This document shows, piece by piece, positions 6,955 through 14,310 of a stretch of 64,000 nucleotides of DNA. The notes under the pieces were generated by a model that made no database searches, was not told the DNA's origin, and was given only the letters and a program-made list of their open reading frames with translations. The DNA comes from an uncultured bacterium (lineage in GTDB: Bacteria; Bacillota; Clostridia; Lachnospirales; Lachnospiraceae), in assembly GCA_905216215.1 (NCBI GenBank), contig CAJMSZ010000009.1, forward strand, positions 1 to 64,000. The letters are read 5' to 3'. The translations under genes and the position numbers were made by a program. The stretch's first letter is position 1, and each line of letters opens with the position of its first letter.

Positions 6955-7125
6955 ATGCCATACATAGGAATCAGAGCAGAAAAAGATACTGTGGTAGACG
7001 ATGAGCAAGCTTACGAGTATGCACTGGAAAGATGTCTGCATGGAACAGAGGAGGACCAGAAGGAATTCCATAACATGCTTGTGGAGTGGTTTTATTCGGG
7101 AGATTGGTTGTATGAGGAGGCTTAG
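6955..7125 (+). CDS. 56-residue acidic phage protein
   Basis: The protein starts MPYIGIRAEKDTVVDDEQAY; it is helical, acidic and rich in aromatic residues at the end (VEWFYSGDWLYEEA). It follows directly on the previous stop and precedes the YqaJ gene by 2 bases, in one translational chain. A purine-rich GGAGGGCAAG site lies upstream. No family recognised. Confidence 0.55.
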   Translation: MPYIGIRAEKDTVVDDEQAYEYALERCLHGTEEDQKEFHNMLVEWFYSGDWLYEEA

Positions 7126-7127
7126 AT

Positions 7128-7880
7128 ATGGCAATGTATGTAACTTGTCCTTATTGCGGTGATAATTTAGACCCGGGAGAACAATGCAGTTGTCGAGATA
7201 AGGAAAGCAGTGAAGAGGATACAGGAAACCCCTTCAGGATTTATGATTTTGAAGATGAGAAAGCTTGGCTGAAAGGCCGTATAAACGGAATCGGTGGAAG
7301 TGATGCGAGTGCAGTAATTGGAAAGAATCCGTATAAAACCAACATAGAGTTGTTTGAGGAAAAGACGGGGAGAAGAATTGCTCCGGATATTTCGGACAAG
7401 CCATATGTGGTTTATGGAAAAAAGGCAGAGCACCATATCAGAGAATTGTTTCGGCTGGATTACCCACAGTACCAGGTGCTGCACCACGAATACCGGATAT
7501 TGCAGAATCTGAAACACCCGTTCATGCAAGCTTCGCTGGATGGAGAACTGATTGACCAGAATGGAAGAAAAGGGATTCTTGAAATCAAGACTACCAATAT
7601 TCTGCAGTCTATGCAGTACGAAAAATGGAAAGACCGTATTCCGGACAATTATTACACTCAGGTATTACATTATCTCCTTGTTACTGGATATGAATTTGTT
7701 GTTCTTCGGGCGCATTTGAGGAGTAACTGGGGAATGGATGTCCGGGTACAGGAAAAACATTATTTCATTGAAAGAGCAGAAGTAGAAGATGATTTGAATT
7801 ATCTGCTAGATGAAGAAATCAAATTTTGGAAGTATGTAGAGAGTGGAAGGAAGCCGCCTCTCATACTTCCCGAAATATAA
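7128..7880 (+). CDS. YqaJ-family viral exonuclease with N-terminal zinc-ribbon
   Basis: This 250-residue protein belongs to the YqaJ/lambda-exonuclease (PD-(D/E)XK) family. Visible are GIGGSDASAVIGKNPY (residues about 54-69), GKKAEHHIRELF, the metal-binding ASLDGEL, and LEIKTT, which carries the catalytic Glu and Lys. It digests one strand of DNA to give tails for RecT (8774-9682). The first ~25 residues add CPYC and CSC pairs (Cys 7, 10, 20, 22), a likely zinc ribbon not present in the plain family. It lies at the head of the recombination operon with DUF1351 and RecT. Confidence 0.88.
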   Translation: MAMYVTCPYCGDNLDPGEQCSCRDKESSEEDTGNPFRIYDFEDEKAWLKGRINGIGGSDASAVIGKNPYKTNIELFEEKTGRRIAPDISDKPYVVYGKKAEHHIRELFRLDYPQYQVLHHEYRILQNLKHPFMQASLDGELIDQNGRKGILEIKTTNILQSMQYEKWKDRIPDNYYTQVLHYLLVTGYEFVVLRAHLRSNWGMDVRVQEKHYFIERAEVEDDLNYLLDEEIKFWKYVESGRKPPLILPEI

Positions 7881-7894
7881 AGAAGGAGGACACT

Positions 7895-8770
7895 ATGGAA
7901 CTTAGAATTATGAATCCACAGGAAAACTGGCTTACAGAACAGATTCTGTGGAATAACGAGGAATTGAAAGCTGCAATCGCTGAAAAGGTAAAAGATTACA
8001 AGACAATCGCATATACCGAGGATTCGCTTGCAGATATGAAAAAGGACCGTGCAGGTTTGAATAAGCTAAAAAATGCTTTTGAAGATGAACGAAAGCGTGT
8101 AAAGAAAATCTGTATGGAGCCATACGAAAAATTTGAACAGCAGGTAAGAGAAATCACGGTATTGATTGACGAACCGATTAAGCTAATCGATTCTCAGGTA
8201 AAAGAGATTGATGAGCGAAGAAAAGTGGCAAAAAAGGAAGAAATTAAAGTATTGTTTGCATCCATTGGATTTCAGACCTTTGTAAGTCTTGATATGATTT
8301 GGGACGAAAAATGGCTGAACGCAACCGTTACTCTTTCCAAAATTGAGGAACAGATGAAGAGCCGGATGTATCAGATAGGTTCCGATGTGCTTACAATTAA
8401 TAATCTCCCAGAATTTAGTTTCGAAGCAATGGAAGTTTATAAATCAACGCTTGATGTGAACCGGGCAATACAGGAAGGACATAGACTTGCTAACATTCAG
8501 AAAAGGAAACTGGAAGCGGAACGCATAAAGAAAGAGCAGGAAATACGGAAAGAAAAAGAAACAGCAGAGCAGGAAGAAGTAGTTACTCAAAGCATAACCA
8601 GCGTTCCGACATATGAGGCTGCGCAGGAAACTGTGGAAGAAGTGCTGGAGACTCAAAAAGAAGAACCAGTATTACAGCTTGACTTCCGGGTATGGGGAAC
8701 AAAAGAGCAGCTTATGGCTCTTCGAAATTACATGAAAGAGAATCATTTAAAATTTGGAAAGGTGGAATAA
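7895..8770 (+). CDS. DUF1351 phage protein
   Basis: ATG 7895 (MELRIMNPQENW) follows AAGGAGGACACT. The 291-residue protein is helical, with an N-terminal EELKAAIAEKVKDYK helix, a central coiled coil (about residues 55-120) and a long charged helix (about 205-235). The C-terminal ~40 residues (LDFRVWGTKEQLMALRNYM) are the beta-alpha end of the DUF1351 family. The family is regularly coded between YqaJ exonuclease and RecT and is thought to belong to that recombination system; its biochemical role is not known. Confidence 0.85.
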   Translation: MELRIMNPQENWLTEQILWNNEELKAAIAEKVKDYKTIAYTEDSLADMKKDRAGLNKLKNAFEDERKRVKKICMEPYEKFEQQVREITVLIDEPIKLIDSQVKEIDERRKVAKKEEIKVLFASIGFQTFVSLDMIWDEKWLNATVTLSKIEEQMKSRMYQIGSDVLTINNLPEFSFEAMEVYKSTLDVNRAIQEGHRLANIQKRKLEAERIKKEQEIRKEKETAEQEEVVTQSITSVPTYEAAQETVEEVLETQKEEPVLQLDFRVWGTKEQLMALRNYMKENHLKFGKVE

Positions 8771-8773
8771 AAG

Positions 8774-9682
8774 ATGGCAGTAAATAATTCTTTGGCAAGG
8801 CAGGAACAGTCGATGAAGCTATCTGTGTATCTGCAGAATGATGCAGTAAAAAAACAGATTAATCAGGTTGTTGGAGGGAAGAATGGGACAAGGTTTATTT
8901 CCAGTATCGTAAGCGCGGTGCAGAATACACCGGCATTGCAGGAGTGTACAAGCCCTAGTATTGTAAACGCTGCATTACTCGGAGAGGCACTGAATCTTTC
9001 GCCGTCCCCGCAGCTTGGACAGTTTTATATGGTCCCGTTCGATAATAAGAAGAAGGGCTGCAAGGAAGCACAGTTCCAGCTTGGATATAAAGGGTATATT
9101 CAGCTGGCAAAGCGAAGCGGCGTATATAAAAAGATCAATGTCCTTTCCATTAAGGCAGGCGAACTGATTTCCTATAATCCATTGGAAGAGGAACTGGAAA
9201 TCAATTTGATTGAAGATGATTATGTCCGAGAGAATACACCGACTATTGGCTATTATGCAATGTTTGAGAAAGTAAACGGATATAGACACAGTATTTATTG
9301 GTCAAAACAGAGAATGCTGGCACATGCAGAAAAGTATTCTTTTGCATTTTACAAAAACGGCGGAGCAAAATCGTTAGAATTGCTTGAGGAAGGAAAGATA
9401 CCGGAAAAGGATATGTGGAAATATTCTTCATTCTGGTTTAAAGATTTTGATGCAATGGCACATAAGACAATGCTCCGCCAGTTAATCAGCAAATGGGGGA
9501 CGATGAGCATTGATCTTCAGAATGCCATTGATAAGGATATGGCAGTGATCCATGAGGACGGAAAGACAGAATATGTAGATGAAGTTAAAACAGAAGATGG
9601 TGAAGTGGTATCCGAACAGGAGTTTCGTGAGGTAGAAAGTCCAGTACAACAGGAAGATATTGAATCATCATTTTTTGGATAG
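8774..9682 (+). CDS. recT: RecT single-strand annealing protein
   Basis: The 302-residue protein starts MAVNNSLARQEQ. It has the RecT core: SIVNAALLGEALNLSPSPQLGQ, QLGYKGYIQLAKRSG, INVLSIKAGE, and AHKTMLRQLISKWG near residue 235. The C-terminal 50 residues are acidic and probably flexible. It anneals single strands made by the YqaJ exonuclease during phage DNA recombination and replication. It follows DUF1351 by 3 bases. Confidence 0.95.
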   Translation: MAVNNSLARQEQSMKLSVYLQNDAVKKQINQVVGGKNGTRFISSIVSAVQNTPALQECTSPSIVNAALLGEALNLSPSPQLGQFYMVPFDNKKKGCKEAQFQLGYKGYIQLAKRSGVYKKINVLSIKAGELISYNPLEEELEINLIEDDYVRENTPTIGYYAMFEKVNGYRHSIYWSKQRMLAHAEKYSFAFYKNGGAKSLELLEEGKIPEKDMWKYSSFWFKDFDAMAHKTMLRQLISKWGTMSIDLQNAIDKDMAVIHEDGKTEYVDEVKTEDGEVVSEQEFREVESPVQQEDIESSFFG

Positions 9683-9737
9683 ATATGGCATTTCCTTAGG
9701 TTGGTATATCACACAGTTACTTGTAGATGATTGATTG

Positions 9738-9770
9738 GCCCGTACTGCACATGAAGGCTGCGGTACGGGC
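9738..9770 (+). other. Stem-loop before rusA
   Basis: GCCCGTAC (9738-9745) and GTACGGGC (9763-9770) pair perfectly, with an extra GCA/TGC pair inside. There is no T-run behind it, so it is not an ordinary terminator. It may protect RNA ends or affect rusA translation, which begins 16 bases later. Confidence 0.5.
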
Positions 9771-9785
9771 AGAAAGGGGCGTAAA

Positions 9786-10223
9786 ATGAAAGCGGTGATG
9801 TTTATGGTTCCGGGGAAACCGCAGGGAAAGGCAAGGGCAAGAACCTTTCATCATACGGATGCGGGAAAAAATATTTCTATGACACCGGATAATACGGTAC
9901 TTTATGAGAATTTCATTAAAGAACGGTATCTGGCGGAATCGGAAGGAATGTATCTGGAAGCCGGTACTCCGGTTACACTTCGGATTGTAGCAAGGTTTTT
10001 ACCACCTCAGAGCACGTCAAAAAAGAAACGGCTTGAGATGTTGGAAGGAAAGATATTTCCTCTTAAAAAGCCGGATATGGATAGTATTATAAAAGTAGTT
10101 GCAGACGCATTAAATGGAGTTGCCTATCACGATGATACGCAGATCGTACTGGTGCAGGCAAAGAAAGTGTATTCCGCAATAGAGGGACTTGATATTACGG
10201 TTGAGGAGTATACAAAAGGGTAG
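9786..10223 (+). CDS. rusA: RusA-family Holliday junction resolvase
   Basis: ATG 9786 (MKAVMFMVPGKPQGKARAR) is chosen because AAAGGGG lies just before it; an upstream in-frame region overlaps a stem-loop. The 145-residue protein has GKPQGKARARTF at the N-terminus. The RusA catalytic run KPDMDSIIKVVADALNGVAYHDD (about residues 99-121) has the acidic residues that bind magnesium. It resolves recombination or replication junctions. It stands between recT and the replisome organiser. Confidence 0.93.
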   Translation: MKAVMFMVPGKPQGKARARTFHHTDAGKNISMTPDNTVLYENFIKERYLAESEGMYLEAGTPVTLRIVARFLPPQSTSKKKRLEMLEGKIFPLKKPDMDSIIKVVADALNGVAYHDDTQIVLVQAKKVYSAIEGLDITVEEYTKG

Positions 10224-10232
10224 GTGAAGCAA

Positions 10233-11090
10233 ATGGGGCGTGGTGCGCCAAATAAACCAGGGCTTACATACTTTCCTAAAATGTTGGACTTTTATGAAGA
10301 TGACAAAATCTTCGATTTACTGGACCGTTTTGGTCCGCTTGGAGTAACCATATATGATTGTATTCTTTGTATTGTGTACAAAAACGGTTACTACGCAGAA
10401 ATCCCCTTGGATAAGCTATCAAGAATGATTATAAAGATGATCGGGAACAAGTGGGTAAAGAATCAAAAGGCTGTCGTGCAAGTGGTGCACTTTTGCTCTG
10501 AGATAGGTCTCTTAGACGATGACCTCATGACGAAAAACATCATCACCTCTGTTGGAATTCAGCGACGCTATTACGAGATAGCAGTAAAGCGCATGAAAAG
10601 ACAGCTCTATAGTAAAGAATATTGGCTCCTTGGTGAAAAAGAAACGGAGAAGCCTTTCTTAAGTGCGGCTTTAAATCGAATTTCTTCCGAAGAAATTCAA
10701 AATACTTCGGAAGAAATTCAAAATACTTCGGAAGAAAGTGCTATAGAAATAAAAGAAAATAAAAATAAAGTATATAAGTCCGTTTTTGATGATACAAACC
10801 TTGAAAATGCGTTCCAGTTATATCTTGTTGTCCGTGAGAAAAATTGGGGTGCGATATCCAATGAACAGATAGAGGCTATGAGGGAAGAACTGATTTCGAT
10901 GTCATCTGATAATACTGAGCGTCTGGCTATTGTAAAGAAAGCAACAGCCAGTGGGTGGAAAAATTTATATCCGCTAAAAGCAAAAAAAGCGGGAAATAAG
11001 AAGCAGGATAAAGCAGATAGCAAATTCCGTAATTTTGAGGAGCGGGAATACGATATGGACAAGCTGACAGAAGAGCTACTTAAGAGTTAA
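10233..11090 (+). CDS. Replisome organiser / Lin1244-Lin1753 (DUF4373) type
   Basis: ATG 10233 (MGRGAPNKPGLTYFPKMLDF) is preferred over the GTG at 10224 because AGGTGA stands in front of it. Residues about 10-105 match the Lin1244/Lin1753 winged-helix domain of phage replication initiators (FYEDDKIFDLLDRFGPLG). A short SEEIQNT peptide repeat (about residues 150-170) lies over DNA iterons (10684-10738). The C-terminal part is helical with a charged tail. No DnaC-like loader follows, so the host helicase loader may be used. It likely starts phage replication at an internal origin. Confidence 0.8.
   Translation: MGRGAPNKPGLTYFPKMLDFYEDDKIFDLLDRFGPLGVTIYDCILCIVYKNGYYAEIPLDKLSRMIIKMIGNKWVKNQKAVVQVVHFCSEIGLLDDDLMTKNIITSVGIQRRYYEIAVKRMKRQLYSKEYWLLGEKETEKPFLSAALNRISSEEIQNTSEEIQNTSEESAIEIKENKNKVYKSVFDDTNLENAFQLYLVVREKNWGAISNEQIEAMREELISMSSDNTERLAIVKKATASGWKNLYPLKAKKAGNKKQDKADSKFRNFEEREYDMDKLTEELLKS
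10684..10738 (+). repeat. Iterons inside the replisome organiser gene; candidate origin
   Basis: Two full 21-base copies (10684-10704 and 10705-10725; one differs by a single base) and a partial third (10726-10738) each begin with CTTCSGAAG. Directly behind is an A-rich, easily melted stretch (about 10741-10782). Iterons followed by an AT-rich region within the initiator gene is a known origin layout in phages of Gram-positives. Confidence 0.6.
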
Positions 11091-11109
11091 AAATTATATA
11101 TGATTTAAG

Positions 11110-11354
11110 CAAATAAGAAAATAGAATAGTTTGTTTAGGTAGCCACTTGCTCTGCCCTCTGAGCTACACTGCTAGTTCCGAAACAAGTAATGATATAGAG
11201 TAATGAACTGATTAGCATATACACCACACCTTTCTTATTGCTTATGTATAAATAAGCAGCATAAATTAAAATTGAAAATAATGTACCCGTTAATATGCTG
11301 CAGAGATTGGATTCGAACCAATGACCAAGTGGACGCCTAAGCAAACTATTATAT
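11110..11354 (-). ncRNA. Circularly permuted tRNA-like RNA
   Basis: On the minus strand the 3' half of a tRNA comes first and the 5' half second. The first holds an anticodon-stem strand CCACT (11332-11328), a five-base variable loop, a T arm with loop TTCGAAT (11322-11306) and an acceptor strand CTCTGCA (11305-11299). After 125 bases comes the second, with acceptor strand AGCAGTG (11173-11167), TA, a D arm GCTC-AGAGGGCA-GAGC (11164-11149), A, and AGTGG (11147-11143). All core tertiary bases (U8, A14, G15, G18, G19, C48, TTC, A58) are present. The anticodon stem pairs 5/5, the acceptor 5/7. Instead of an anticodon loop, a 3/3 internal loop leads to a 15-base stem (14 pairs) formed by 11350-11336 and 11139-11125. 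A promoter starts the RNA about 4 bases before that stem, and a T-rich run follows it. No CCA is encoded. Function unknown. Confidence 0.75.
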
Positions 11355-11360
11355 ATGATT

Positions 11361-11389
11361 ATTATAATCAAAAAGTCTTTGAAAATCAA
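11361..11389 (-). promoter_or_regulatory. Promoter of the permuted tRNA-like RNA
   Basis: TTGATT (11389-11384), 17 bases, TATAAT (11366-11361) on the minus strand. The expected start near 11354 is 4 bases ahead of the long terminal stem, so promoter and RNA fold agree well. It lies directly beside the ribosome site of the plus-strand sigma factor gene. Confidence 0.7.
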
Positions 11390-11402
11390 GAAAGGAGTCG
11401 GG

Positions 11403-11416
11403 ACTCTGGCCAGAGT
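11403..11416. promoter_or_regulatory. Perfect 14-base palindrome between ribosome site and start of the sigma gene
   Basis: ACTCTGGCCAGAGT is its own complement. AAAGGAG (11391-11397) is 20 bases from the ATG at 11418, too far for normal initiation. Folding of the palindrome as a hairpin, or binding of a protein, would change access or spacing. This is a possible control of sigma factor translation. Confidence 0.5.
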
Positions 11417-11417
11417 A

Positions 11418-11966
11418 ATGATGCATCGGTTCCTTTTGGAGAAAATGACAGAAGAACAACAGAGATTGGTAGAAGATAATATTGCACTTGCTCATCACGT
11501 GGTCTGGAATTTTAAAAGCACCGGTGTGGATCTGGAATTGGATGATCTCCGATCACTTGCATACCTTGGGCTTGTAAAGGCTGCAATAAAATTTGATAAG
11601 GATAGAGGCTGTACATTTTCAACTTTTGCAGTACAGGTAATGACAAATGAGATACGATTGCAGCTTAGAAGCAATCGTAAGCATAAATACGTAACTACAT
11701 CTTTGGACGCGGAAATGGTACCGGGAGAAGATATGGTGCTTGCTGACATCATACCAGATCGGAAGGACAATTTTGAAGAATTACTCTTTGCAGTAAACAT
11801 GGAACAGAATCAAAGGTCATTGAACAAATTGGAAAGATGCATCTTACGGACTGTAATGCAGGAACCTGACATTGGACAAGCCGAAATCGGGTCAAAGCAT
11901 GGATTATCTCAGTCGTATATATCGAGGATATTAAAAGGAATCAAGCAGAAAGTGTTGGTGGAATAA
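11418..11966 (+). CDS. Phage RNA polymerase sigma factor (sigma-70 family)
   Basis: ATG 11418 (MMHRFLLEKMTEEQQ) is the first normal start after a distant AAAGGAG; a longer frame upstream has no site. The 182-residue protein has sigma region 2 (VEDNIALAHHVVWNF, DLRSLAYLGLVKAAIKFD, FSTFAVQVMTNEIR; about residues 15-85). It also has a region 4 helix-turn-helix (DIGQAEIGSKHGLSQSYISRIL, about 150-172). It resembles sporulation-type sigma factors reduced to regions 2 and 4. It probably redirects host polymerase to middle or late phage promoters. Confidence 0.88.
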   Translation: MMHRFLLEKMTEEQQRLVEDNIALAHHVVWNFKSTGVDLELDDLRSLAYLGLVKAAIKFDKDRGCTFSTFAVQVMTNEIRLQLRSNRKHKYVTTSLDAEMVPGEDMVLADIIPDRKDNFEELLFAVNMEQNQRSLNKLERCILRTVMQEPDIGQAEIGSKHGLSQSYISRILKGIKQKVLVE

Positions 11967-11974
11967 GAGGTGGA

Positions 11975-12358
11975 ATGATGAAAACTCATGGACAAAAGGA
12001 AATATCTGAATCTCTGCAAGAATTTGTGGCTTACATAGAGCAGTGCAGAAATGATTATGCACAGGCACATGATGCTGTTGGAAGAGAGGATAAAAGGCTT
12101 CAAGACCTCTTGCATGAATTGGAATTTGCGGAAGACAGAGATACAAGAAATAAAGTAGCTACCAAGTTCCAAAGGAGCAGGCGGGAGCGCAGGAAACATA
12201 AGGATGATGTGATGAGGTTACAACTGGTAGTAGACTTTTTTGATGAGCTACAGCATAGGAAGATGTTGAATAATCTAAGGCAACTGATTGGAAAGCAGCG
12301 TAGCCAAGAAGCTTACTTGGATGGGAAACGGGAATACAAGCCGAGGGTAAAAGATTAG
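11975..12358 (+). CDS. Phage protein, helical, unknown
   Basis: The 127-residue protein starts MMKTHGQKEISESLQEF behind AAGAGGTGGA. It is nearly all helix, very rich in Arg, Lys, Asp and Glu (TKFQRSRRERRKHKDD), with no membrane segment. It follows the sigma factor by 8 bases, so it is co-transcribed. No family recognised. Confidence 0.7.
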   Translation: MMKTHGQKEISESLQEFVAYIEQCRNDYAQAHDAVGREDKRLQDLLHELEFAEDRDTRNKVATKFQRSRRERRKHKDDVMRLQLVVDFFDELQHRKMLNNLRQLIGKQRSQEAYLDGKREYKPRVKD

Positions 12359-12372
12359 GTGGAGAAACGAAA

Positions 12373-12897
12373 ATGAAGAAATCAAACAAAGAATTTGAAG
12401 CACGAATGCAGGGCATGTTATTTGCTCACAAGATTGCTATGGAACGCGGTCTGGATGAGCTGGAAAAGGAGATTAAGCTGCGAGGCATTCTGAAACTGGA
12501 TATCTGGGCAGATAAGAAAGAGGTGGATGAACTCTATGATACCTTATCCACGAACCTGTATCAGCATATGCTTGTCACAGTGATGTACAGCCTGAATAAT
12601 GCGTTTAGATTTGGAAGAGAAAGGCTCATGCGATTTAAGAAAGAATTTGATGAAAACGTCAAAATGCTCATGAAGCTGGACTGGATGGGAGAGCATTATA
12701 CCACATTTGAGGACTGGGGGATTGAACTGAATCGCAAGTTTGGAATGGATTTTAACGTGGAACGCATGGCAGCACTCAGGGACGCGCAAGATGAAAAGAG
12801 TGATACGTACCAGAGACTTGACAGAACGTCAGTGATTGCGAAGCTGGAAGAAGCAGGATATCAGGATGCTGCGAAGTTTTTGAAAGAGAAAATGTAA
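12373..12897 (+). CDS. Phage protein, helical, unknown
   Basis: The 174-residue protein starts MKKSNKEFEARMQGML. It is mainly alpha-helical, with VTVMYSLNNAFRFGRERLMRF in the middle and an acidic C-terminal domain (YQRLDRTSVIAKLEEAGY). It is a type often seen next to the phage sigma factor in Clostridia prophages; the function is not known. It is part of the same operon, 14 bases behind the previous gene. Confidence 0.7.
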   Translation: MKKSNKEFEARMQGMLFAHKIAMERGLDELEKEIKLRGILKLDIWADKKEVDELYDTLSTNLYQHMLVTVMYSLNNAFRFGRERLMRFKKEFDENVKMLMKLDWMGEHYTTFEDWGIELNRKFGMDFNVERMAALRDAQDEKSDTYQRLDRTSVIAKLEEAGYQDAAKFLKEKM

Positions 12898-12917
12898 ATG
12901 GTGAGGAGGGAGAATAA

Positions 12918-13388
12918 ATGCGATACACAACATACCACTGCGGAAAAGCAGTAATTAAAGATAAAAGCAAGCTGGCAGAAGCTATGGAAAAGTTAGCGAA
13001 ACTTGAGGATGAGGAAGAAAGCAAAAATTTTGCATTGTCGAAGAACGAGGACGGAACATTCAGCGTATACGAAAAGCCTTATGCAACTGTTGATTGTGCA
13101 ACGAAAGAAAATTTTGAATATCTGAAAGATGCAGTTGAGTACTACAGAAACAAGGAAGAAACTTCGAAGTGGATTCCATGTAGTGAGAGACTGCCAAAAT
13201 CGGGAGAGTATGTTCTTGTTTCGTTTGAAAATGATGGAATCATTCTTCCAGATATAGCAACATACCAAGTAGACCAAGACGGGAACGGAGCTTTTTACCC
13301 AAGTGATAACTTTGTGACATACGCTTCTGTTGGGCTGTATGTAAATGCTTGGATGCCACTTCCAGAACCATACAGGGAGGACGAATAG
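12918..13388 (+). CDS. DUF551-domain phage protein
   Basis: The 156-residue protein starts MRYTTYHCGKAVIKD behind GTGAGGAGGGAG. The first half is a helical region with LAEAMEKLAKLEDEEE. The second half (about residues 95-152) is a DUF551 domain: SKWIPCSERLPKSGEYVLVS, then VNAWMPLPEPY at the end. DUF551 is common in phage early genes; no activity is known. Its stop touches the start of the next gene. Confidence 0.85.
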   Translation: MRYTTYHCGKAVIKDKSKLAEAMEKLAKLEDEEESKNFALSKNEDGTFSVYEKPYATVDCATKENFEYLKDAVEYYRNKEETSKWIPCSERLPKSGEYVLVSFENDGIILPDIATYQVDQDGNGAFYPSDNFVTYASVGLYVNAWMPLPEPYREDE

Positions 13389-13793
13389 ATGAACTTAAAA
13401 GAATTTGCTCAAATGTTGGATGGAAAAGAGTATGGAAATCCACAGTTTACGAAAGAAGAAATACAGATTGCGAAAGACAATGGATTCGTGATTGTGTATG
13501 GAGCAAGCGACGATCTTGTAGAACTTGATGGAGCAATCAGGGATGAAGGGGATTGCTACGGTGGCGGAAAAATATCTGTAAAAGCAGTTCAAGATGGTGG
13601 AATCATATATGACTGTTACTACAGAGAGAATGCATTTAGTTTCCTTGCAAAATGGTATGAAGAAAAGGACGAAAACGGAACAGTAATTCCTTGGACATAT
13701 GACGTAAGTATAAAACATGAGAATTTTATGATTTACGAAGAGGGAGAGCCATATTGCAGAGGCTTTGTATTTGAAGTTGTGAGGACTACTTAA
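13389..13793 (+). CDS. Conserved phage protein, unknown
   Basis: The 134-residue protein starts MNLKEFAQMLDGKEYGN. The N-terminal helix is followed by FVIVYGASDDLVELDGAIRD and a GGGK stretch; the rest is beta-rich. Proteins opening with a similar LKEFAxMLDG motif are common in Firmicutes phages, so I regard it as a real conserved gene without known role. TAG/ATG junction with the DUF551 gene. Confidence 0.72.
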   Translation: MNLKEFAQMLDGKEYGNPQFTKEEIQIAKDNGFVIVYGASDDLVELDGAIRDEGDCYGGGKISVKAVQDGGIIYDCYYRENAFSFLAKWYEEKDENGTVIPWTYDVSIKHENFMIYEEGEPYCRGFVFEVVRTT

Positions 13794-13821
13794 TTGTCAT
13801 TGTGAAGCGAGGTGAGATAGA

Positions 13822-14310
13822 ATGTTAGTTCCGGCAATTTTATACAGAGAACAAATCCAAAAAGAATTTCAAAAATATTACTACACAACAGATATGATGT
13901 ACGAGACAGGTTGCTTGGACAATTGGAGTCCAAACATAGTAGAAAATCCAGATGAACAAACATATCAATATGCAATTATAGGAAATGATAATAAGTTGAT
14001 TGGCTTTCTTGCTTTCAGAATAGATTGGTATTGCTCGCGTGTTTATAATTTTGGTTTGATTTCATTCGACAGAGGAAATGCATTGATTGGAAGAGAAGTC
14101 TTTAAAAAATTAGATAAACTTGTTAATAGATTTCATAGAGTGGAGTGGAGAGCTGTTAGTGGTAATCCTGCTTGTAAAAGTTACGACAGTTTTATAGAAA
14201 AATATAATGGAAATAAGCACGTTCTTAAAGATGCAATTAGAGATAGAACTGGTAATTATCACGATGATATTATTTATGAGATTGTTAGGAGTGGAAGAGA
14301 TGAAGAATAA
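13822..14310 (+). CDS. GNAT-like acetyltransferase-fold phage protein
   Basis: The 162-residue protein starts MLVPAILYREQIQKEF. The pattern IIGNDNKLIGFLAFRIDWY, then VYNFGLISFDRGNALIGREVFKKLDKLV, then VEWRAVSGNPACKSYDSFIEKYNG follows the strand-strand-helix order of GNAT N-acetyltransferases. The acetyl-CoA loop is not canonical, so activity and substrate are uncertain. It overlaps the next gene by 11 bases. Its codon use is richer in A/T than its upstream neighbours. Confidence 0.6.
   Translation: MLVPAILYREQIQKEFQKYYYTTDMMYETGCLDNWSPNIVENPDEQTYQYAIIGNDNKLIGFLAFRIDWYCSRVYNFGLISFDRGNALIGREVFKKLDKLVNRFHRVEWRAVSGNPACKSYDSFIEKYNGNKHVLKDAIRDRTGNYHDDIIYEIVRSGRDEE

Noticed and set aside
9738..9770. 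Stem-loop before rusA as a terminator
   Set aside because: No T-run follows on either strand, and the operon clearly continues.
11125..11350. An ordinary tRNA gene split by an insertion
   Set aside because: An insertion would leave the 5' half before the 3' half. Here the order is reversed and the outer flanks pair with each other, so a simple disruption does not explain it.
11135..11389. An 84-codon minus-strand protein gene covering the tRNA-like element
   Set aside because: Its first part translates the T arm and its last part the D arm, the start lies at the promoter, and no ribosome site precedes it. RNA structure explains the conservation-like features better.
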